A stretch of 29,186 bases of DNA from assembly GCA_018609935.1 (NCBI GenBank), contig JAHENH010000040.1:1-29186 (forward strand), given 5' to 3'. Numbering within the stretch: position 1 is the first letter of the stretch; the number at the start of each line of letters is the position of its first letter. Source of the stretch: Halobacteriales archaeon. Its GTDB lineage: Archaea > Halobacteriota > Halobacteria > Halorutilales > JAHENH01. This document shows positions 24,400 to 29,186 of the stretch, piece by piece. A program made the position numbers and the translations under genes. The notes beneath the pieces are model-generated. The model searched no databases. It saw only the letters and a list, made by a program, of their open reading frames with translations, and was not told the DNA's origin.

Positions 24400-24867
24400 T
24401 TATGCTTTATTCCATACTTCTTCTTCTTCTCCTGTACCAACCCATCCACCTCTATCTGGTTCCCTAGCCTTTAGAGGATCTGTGTTTTTATACCAAGGAA
24501 CATCCATTAGATCCTCCTTAGAATATTGTAGCTCCCCTTTAGTTTCAGCATTTAGTTCAAAGTGCTGAGTAAGTATTATAGCATCAACTGGACAAACTTC
24601 CTCACAAAGTCTACAGTAGATACATTGACCTAGATCCAGATTAAATTCCTCTATATCACGTGTCTTTGTAGTCTTTATTTCTATTGTATCATTAGGACAT
24701 ACATCTTCACATTTTCGACACGCTATACACCTAGATTCACTAAATTTATGAGAACCCCTAAATCTAGGAGAAACCTCCGGATCCTCCTCAGGATATTGGA
24801 CAGTAAAAGTACCTGTAAAAAAAACATGTTTCATAGTAGTCACCAATGCTTTCAGGATTCCAAACAT
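24400..24867 (-). CDS. nuoI: Complex I subunit I, two [4Fe-4S] ferredoxin-like
   Basis: A 155-residue peripheral subunit that carries clusters N6a and N6b between the electron input and NuoB. The eight cysteines are complete: 47, 50, 53, 57 (CIACRKCEDVCP) and 82, 85, 88, 92 (CIYCRLCEEVCP). The N terminus includes the membrane-skimming helix (FGILKALVTTMKHVFFTG). The C-terminal tail is acidic and contains a YKNTDPLKAREPDRGGW stretch typical of haloarchaeal NuoI. It stands apart from its neighbours, with 366 bases before it and 195 after it. Confidence 0.94.
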   Translation of the reverse strand: MFGILKALVTTMKHVFFTGTFTVQYPEEDPEVSPRFRGSHKFSESRCIACRKCEDVCPNDTIEIKTTKTRDIEEFNLDLGQCIYCRLCEEVCPVDAIILTQHFELNAETKGELQYSKEDLMDVPWYKNTDPLKAREPDRGGWVGTGEEEEVWNKA

Positions 24868-25233
24868 ATCTCATTTTTAATCTGAGAAGTCAAAAAGGTT
24901 ACTCTATTAACATTTCCTTCATATATTTAATCAGTTAATTCCTTATCAAGTCTATTAGTATAATAGTTCAGATAGAAAAATAGAAATATCTAATAAAAAT
25001 TAAATTTCTAAATATTGATATATATAGCAAATTTCAATAGTCGATTATATATAATAAAATTCTAAGTTGCATCGTCCGGAATCTAAAAACACTGCTACAC
25101 CAGAAGAGTATAATAATTAATTATTATAAAGAGATAGAAACGTTTTATCCTTAAAATATAGACTATGTAAAAATATTGTTGGTAATATAGAAGACTATTT
25201 TCTGGGATATGTTTTTGAAATAATAAGGATTTT
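24868..25233. other. 366-base spacer between nuoH and nuoI
   Basis: No coding frame on either strand reads as a protein. The stretch contains a perfect 20-base palindrome at 25109-25128, TATAATAATTAATTATTATA, and otherwise only AT-rich sequence. A separate nuoI promoter would have to lie here. Confidence 0.4.
25109..25128. repeat. Perfect 20-bp palindrome in nuoH-nuoI spacer
   Basis: TATAATAATTAATTATTATA equals its own reverse complement. It could be a dimer-binding operator or a hairpin, but it is composed only of A and T, so chance is not excluded. Confidence 0.5.
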
Positions 25234-26283
25234 CTATGTTATAATCCAGAGTATACCTGTTGTAGCTATTAAAACTGCGAATGAAAATTCCAGCAATCGT
25301 TTCCATCCAATTTCTAGTAATTGATCTATACGTACCCTTGGTAGTGTTGCTCTTAACCATTGGACTACTACAAAAAAGAGGAAGGTTTTAATTAAAAACC
25401 AGATTGGAGAGGGAAGTATAGGCCCTGTACCACCTCCAAGAAATAGAGCAGTAAATAAAGCACCTCCAAAAAACATATGAGCGAATTCAGAGATGAAAAT
25501 TAAAGCAAAGTAGGCGCTTCCGTATTCAGTTTGATACCCTGCAACCAGTTCACTACCTGCCTCAGGTAGATCAAACGGGTTGCGGGCAAATTCAGCTAAA
25601 AGTGCTATAAAAAATAAAACACCAGCTACTGGATGTACAAAAATAAACCATCTAGGTAAAAATCCTAGAAAGCTTCCTTGTTGAGCTTCGACGATATGAG
25701 AGAACTGTAGAGGATTTGCATCTGCAAGGAAAAAGGAGACCAATGGAAGTATACATGCTGCTGATACAACCAATGGTATTTCATATGCTATAGCTTGAGC
25801 TACTTCTCTTTCAAAACCCATAAAGGAATACTTATTATTACTGGAATACCCTGCCATAACAGTAGCTATAGCAGGAACAGAAGAAAGTGCAAAAGCAAAA
25901 ACAAGACCTGTTTCAGGATCAGCTAGCTGTAATCCTAGACCCCACGGAATAAATGCAAAACATGTAAGTATAGCTACAAGACTGATTACTGGAGCCAGTA
26001 AATAAGATACTTTATCTGCATTTTTAGGTATAACAACTTCTTTAGAAAGCATTTTTAGTCCATCTGCAACCAATATTAAGATTCCAAACGGTCCTACTCT
26101 GTTTACAGCTACTCTGTCTCCAAGTCTAGCATTCCACTTCCGTTTAAACCATGACATAGAAAGAGCAACTAATGTTAATATTATTGTAGCCCAAAACACA
26201 GCACCTATAAAGCCAACTATAAACTCCCCTATAGGGCCTAGCTCTACACCCAAGATATTTGATATTGTATCAGTAAACGTCAT
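25234..26283 (-). CDS. nuoH: Complex I subunit H, quinone-site membrane subunit
   Basis: A 349-residue membrane protein of eight helices that forms the membrane part of the quinone chamber and the start of the proton path. Visible family segments are NRVGPFGILILVADGLKMLSKE (about 61-82), GFEREVAQAIAYEIPL (about 155-170), and LAEFARNPFDLPEAGSELVAGYQTEY with its Glu-rich loop (about 228-253), followed by AYFALIFISEFAHMF. The end, LRATLPRVRIDQLLEIGWKRLLEFS, is canonical. It starts 66 bases after nuoCD; AGGGGT a few bases before the ATG is a weak ribosome-binding site. Confidence 0.95.
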   Translation of the reverse strand: MTFTDTISNILGVELGPIGEFIVGFIGAVFWATIILTLVALSMSWFKRKWNARLGDRVAVNRVGPFGILILVADGLKMLSKEVVIPKNADKVSYLLAPVISLVAILTCFAFIPWGLGLQLADPETGLVFAFALSSVPAIATVMAGYSSNNKYSFMGFEREVAQAIAYEIPLVVSAACILPLVSFFLADANPLQFSHIVEAQQGSFLGFLPRWFIFVHPVAGVLFFIALLAEFARNPFDLPEAGSELVAGYQTEYGSAYFALIFISEFAHMFFGGALFTALFLGGGTGPILPSPIWFLIKTFLFFVVVQWLRATLPRVRIDQLLEIGWKRLLEFSFAVLIATTGILWIIT

Positions 26284-26349
26284 CTGATACCCCTAAAAAG
26301 AGAATTATTAAAATGTTTATCAATCTTCATATTTGTCATATTCATATTT

Positions 26350-28011
26350 TTATCTATCCACCTCTCCAAATACTAGGTCTAAGCTACCTAATGTAGCAAC
26401 CATGTCCGCAAGATATTCTCCTTCAGCCATTTCAGAAAATCCTGACAAATTACAAAACCCAGGGGCTCTTATTTTAAACCGATGGGGTTTATCACTTCCA
26501 TCGCTAACTATATATATACCAAGTTCACCTTTAGCGCCTTCCACCGCTGTATAGTTTTCTGAGTTCTCAGGAGGTTCAACAGATCTAGGTACTTTACTTT
26601 GTATCTGTCTATCTTCTCCGTCCCAATCCTCTAAAATATCAATACATTGCTCAACTATACGTGCGCTTTGTTCTACCTCACCTAGTCGTACCATTACCCT
26701 AGACCAGTTATCACAGCCATCATATGTTACTACATCCCAGTCAAGCTGATCATAATACGAATATGGATCAACTTTCCTTACATCATAACCAATTCCACTA
26801 CCTCTTAATACTGGTCCTGTACACCCATATTCTATAGCCTTTTCTGGTTCAAGGACTCCAGTATTTTTAGTTCTTTTATGGAATAGTTCATTACCATCTA
26901 GTAAGTCATAGAATTCATCTATTCTAGTAGGAAGTTCTTCTAGATAGTTTCTAACCTTAGAGAACCACTCTTCCCGAGGTTCGGGGATGTCAAATACGAC
27001 ACCTCCTAGACGTAGATAATTAAACATCATTCTTTGTCCTGTTAATTCCTCAAGTATTTCCTGTACCATTTCTCTGTCTTTAAATGCATACATAAAAACT
27101 ACATTTAATTCTCCATAGGTATCTAAGGCAAAAGTACCAATAGATAACATATGGGCAGCTATTCTACAAAGCTCCATTGATAAAGTACGTATTACTTGAG
27201 CGTATTCTGGAACATCTATGTCTGCTAGGTCTTCTATACATCGTGCATATGCCATTTCATTTATTATTCCAGCACTGACATAGTCCCACCTATCAGGATA
27301 AGGCATTATTTGGTGTTTATATGTACATTTTTGACAGAGATATTCTTGACACCTATGAAGATATCCTATATCAGGATCTACATCAACTACTACTTCACCA
27401 TCTAGTACTGTTTTAAGATGTAAAACCCCATGTGTAGCAGGATGATGTGGTCCAATATTTAGAAATATTGTATTTTGGTCTCCTTCCGTTTTTACCTCAT
27501 ATCTCTCCTCCACTGGGTTTTCATACTCTTCTAAAGCAGCATATTGAGGTTCATCAATATCGTAGTCTTCTCTTAGAGGATGTCCTCTCCAAGTTTCTGG
27601 TAAAAGAATACGTCTTAAGTCTGGGTGGTTCCGATAGTTTATACCCATAAGATCATAGGATTCACGTTCATGCCAGTTAGCTCCTTTAAATATATTTGAT
27701 ACAGTTTCCACTTCGGGGTTTTCTTTTGAAGTCATGGCTACGACATTGATTTCACTGAAATCCTCTTGATTGTCAGTTATTCTTCTAAGATGATATATAC
27801 TTTCAAAACGGTCATTGTATTCAACACCTGATACAGAGGAAAGATGGTTGTATCCCTCATTTTTTAAAAAACTAACTAACTTGTCAGTTTTAGAAGGATT
27901 TGTGATTAATGCTGGAGCATTTTTATGGTTTTCTATACCAACTAACGCATCTGGAATTTCATCCTCTATTTTCTCTTTTAATTCTTCATGTCTTCTTTCT
28001 ACTAGACTCAT
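26350..28011 (-). CDS. nuoCD: Complex I subunits C and D fused
   Basis: A 553-residue fusion of the 30-kDa (C) and 49-kDa (D) subunits. The C part (1-155) ends with the [23 protein letters not shown] signature (129-151). The D part starts near 180 with [15 protein letters not shown] (185-199), where the family His sits in the quinone site loop, then YLHRCQEY and later [19 protein letters not shown]; it ends with LVFGEVDR, the strictly conserved GExDR tail. No [NiFe] cysteines are present at the ends, as expected for complex I rather than a hydrogenase. Fusion of C and D is the usual state in Haloarchaea. It overlaps nuoB by 4 bases (ATGA). Confidence 0.95.
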   Translation of the reverse strand: MSLVERRHEELKEKIEDEIPDALVGIENHKNAPALITNPSKTDKLVSFLKNEGYNHLSSVSGVEYNDRFESIYHLRRITDNQEDFSEINVVAMTSKENPEVETVSNIFKGANWHERESYDLMGINYRNHPDLRRILLPETWRGHPLREDYDIDEPQYAALEEYENPVEERYEVKTEGDQNTIFLNIGPHHPATHGVLHLKTVLDGEVVVDVDPDIGYLHRCQEYLCQKCTYKHQIMPYPDRWDYVSAGIINEMAYARCIEDLADIDVPEYAQVIRTLSMELCRIAAHMLSIGTFALDTYGELNVVFMYAFKDREMVQEILEELTGQRMMFNYLRLGGVVFDIPEPREEWFSKVRNYLEELPTRIDEFYDLLDGNELFHKRTKNTGVLEPEKAIEYGCTGPVLRGSGIGYDVRKVDPYSYYDQLDWDVVTYDGCDNWSRVMVRLGEVEQSARIVEQCIDILEDWDGEDRQIQSKVPRSVEPPENSENYTAVEGAKGELGIYIVSDGSDKPHRFKIRAPGFCNLSGFSEMAEGEYLADMVATLGSLDLVFGEVDR

Positions 28012-28727
28012 TTCTCAGTTGTAGGATTAATTTTTTCGTCTGGCTTTACATCTTTAGCTTCTGGCGACTTTGTGAATTTCATAACCATTGATTCTTTGTC
28101 TATATTTTCTTCGAAAAAGTCAACTAGTTCCTCTCTATCCCATTCTTGTAGCTCTTTTATCTCATAGGAATTAACAGTAACTGTAGAAGGATTACCCCTA
28201 GCTATTCTCTCTTGTAATTTCATAACACCATAAAGAAGAGCTTCAGGTCTTGGAGGGCATCCAGGTACATGTATATCTACTGGAGCAAAGGTTTCCATAC
28301 CCTTAACTACATTATATCCCTCTTGGAATGGACCTCCAGATATTGTACAAGAACCCATTGAAACAACAAACTTAGGTTCAGGTATTTGTTCATATAATCT
28401 TTTTACTCTTGGAGCAAGTTTCACATTTATAGTACCAGGTACAACCATCAAGTCGGCCTGTCTTGGCGAATTTCTAAATACTCCAGCACCAAATCTATCC
28501 ATATCATGTTTTATAGCTACTGTATGCATCATTTCAATTGAACAGCAAGCTATGCCAAACTGGAATGGAAACATAGAAGAAGCCCTAGCCCAATTCATAA
28601 CAGTATCTATAGTTGTAGTCACTATAGGCAGATCACCAAACATATCCCGTAGTTTAGAATTCATCCGGGGTTCAATATCCCCATCTTCTACTCCATCCCT
28701 TGTCGGAGTGTTGCTTTTATCTAACAT
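28008..28727 (-). CDS. nuoB: Complex I subunit B, N2 cluster subunit
   Basis: A 239-residue protein holding the terminal [4Fe-4S] cluster N2 that reduces quinone. The ligands are the tandem Cys61-Cys62 in [11 protein letters not shown], Cys127 in GSCTISGG and Cys157 in [14 protein letters not shown]. The N terminus has the [28 protein letters not shown] helix, which lines the quinone cavity. A TTG at 28751 would add eight residues, but the ATG at 28727 agrees better with haloarchaeal N termini. It is the first recognisable gene of the cluster; nuoA, which normally precedes it, is not present between it and the mobile element at about 28977. Confidence 0.95.
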   Translation of the reverse strand: MLDKSNTPTRDGVEDGDIEPRMNSKLRDMFGDLPIVTTTIDTVMNWARASSMFPFQFGIACCSIEMMHTVAIKHDMDRFGAGVFRNSPRQADLMVVPGTINVKLAPRVKRLYEQIPEPKFVVSMGSCTISGGPFQEGYNVVKGMETFAPVDIHVPGCPPRPEALLYGVMKLQERIARGNPSTVTVNSYEIKELQEWDREELVDFFEENIDKESMVMKFTKSPEAKDVKPDEKINPTTEK

Positions 28728-28976
28728 TATTAATCTATGTTTAGAATTCAATCCTTATTGAAGTTACTTTTTCACAGATCGAGTTATAATAATCCAAATA
28801 TCCGCCATTTTCTGTATCTATATTTATTTCTATGACTGTTCCTAAATTCTTACATAAAATCATAGAAATCTAAATTTTTTGTGTTTAATAAATATTAGAG
28901 TCTGTAAAATCTCTAGGTTATGTAACTATAAAGTAAGGTGGAGTGTATCGCTACAGTTAATACTACTAATCATGTT
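28728..28976. promoter_or_regulatory. nuo operon upstream region (no nuoA)
   Basis: This stretch of about 250 bases between nuoB and the IS end contains stops in all minus-strand frames and no NuoA-like hydrophobic frame. TTATTATAAC on the minus strand (about 28784-28793) is a TATA-like element and would allow a transcript starting near 28760 that leads into nuoB. Confidence 0.4.
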
Positions 28977-29040
28977 GTGACATACTCTCTGCCCTAAAGG
29001 ACAGAGCTTCTTACGGAGTCATCGACTCCTTACGGAAGCT
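28977..29040 (-). ncRNA. IS1341-type right end with probable omega RNA hairpins
   Basis: The minus strand reads GAAGCTCTGTCCTTTAGGGCAGAGAGTATGTCAC, which matches the common archaeal/bacterial IS200/IS605 right end (GAAGC-stem-TTTA-stem-GTATGTCAC). The stem at 28987-29006 has 8 pairs around a UUUA loop; one is G-U on the minus strand but C-A on the plus strand, so the RNA is expected from the minus strand. A second hairpin, GGAGTC-ATC-GACTCC (plus-strand reading), lies at 29015-29029. In active elements this region is the guide RNA scaffold of TnpB. The element boundary is at about 28977. Confidence 0.65.
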
Positions 29041-29186
29041 CAAGAGTTTCACCATCACTCGTCAACTTACCAAGCAGAGGTTGAGTCAAGGCTACGGTGT
29101 CTACGGGCTGTGCCACATACACCATGTCAATTCACGGTCAGCCCCTACAGATTCCAGCGACTTTATCCCAAGTTTGGAATCTGTCC
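29030..29186 (-). pseudogene. C-terminal remnant of a second tnpB
   Basis: Directly upstream of the right end on the minus strand, one frame reads ESVGADRELTWCMWHSP, and after a shift another reads PVDTVALTQPLLGKLTSDGE to a TAA at 29030. This looks like the divergent C-terminal tail seen after the zinc ribbon in IS1341-type TnpB proteins. The frame change and stops within 150 bases point to decay, though the window ends before the core of the gene, so the rest cannot be judged. The end sequence differs from that of the relic at 15.5 kb, so these are two different elements. Confidence 0.5.

Noticed and set aside
25163..25360. 65-codon minus-strand frame across the end of nuoH
   Set aside because: It overlaps the conserved nuoH C terminus in another frame and extends into spacer without any recognisable feature.

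Overview
The window is a low-GC archaeal chromosome segment whose genes are haloarchaea-like. Archaeal markers are PCNA, the Fe-S DNA primase large subunit, an archaeal-type GGTFDPIHEGH phosphopantetheine adenylyltransferase and an archaeal riboflavin-pathway reductase. Haloarchaeal features are a Bat-type C-terminal HTH domain, an RPA-associated OB-fold protein, a GCS2-type glutamate-cysteine ligase, split nuoJ1/nuoJ2, fused nuoCD, and IS1341-type tnpB remnants. The DNA is very AT-rich, AGA and ATA codons are common, and most proteins are only moderately acidic. This points to a low-GC relative of Haloarchaea, such as Marine Group IV/Hikarchaeia or another deep-branching sister group, rather than a typical high-GC salt-in haloarchaeon. 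The placement is inferred from gene content only.

Layout. 1-4.1 kb: 3' end of a HTH_10 regulator, a CopD-like membrane protein, a small RHH/coiled-coil protein, archaeal RibD-type reductase (arfC), then divergent pcn-priL. 4.1-5.9 kb: an RPA-associated protein followed by a 57-residue membrane protein, then a DJ-1/PfpI protein on the plus strand. 5.9-8.3 kb (minus): small ORF, coaD, Lrp/AsnC regulator, class I aminotransferase. 8.6-9.7 kb: gshA. 9.9-15.4 kb (minus): SUF Fe-S assembly genes in transcriptional order sufB, sufD, sufS, sufU, sufC. 15.4-16.0 kb: decayed IS200/IS605 (IS1341-type) tnpB. 16.0-18.3 kb (minus): SDR protein, CBS-ParB fusion, DUF123/GIY-YIG protein. 18.3-28.75 kb (minus): ten-subunit complex I cluster nuoB, CD, H, I, J1, J2, K, L, M, N. 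28.75-29.19 kb: spacer and the right end of a second, unrelated IS1341-type element.

How the genes fit together. Cysteine is drawn on by SufS for Fe-S assembly and by GshA for gamma-glutamylcysteine. Fe-S clusters are needed by NuoB, NuoI and PriL, all encoded here. The nuo set has the quinone-site and proton-pumping subunits but no NADH module (nuoEFG). It also has no nuoA in the expected place upstream of nuoB, where the transposon remnant lies. Both leaderless-type promoters and clear Shine-Dalgarno sites (GGTGG/GGTGA, mostly inside the nuo operon) are present.

No tRNA, rRNA, CRISPR array or origin was recognised. Nothing here is clearly a new multi-gene system. The most intriguing points are the absent nuoA beside an IS remnant, the orphan RPA-associated/tiny membrane protein pair, the CBS-ParB fusion downstream of nuo, and two tnpB relics in different stages of decay.
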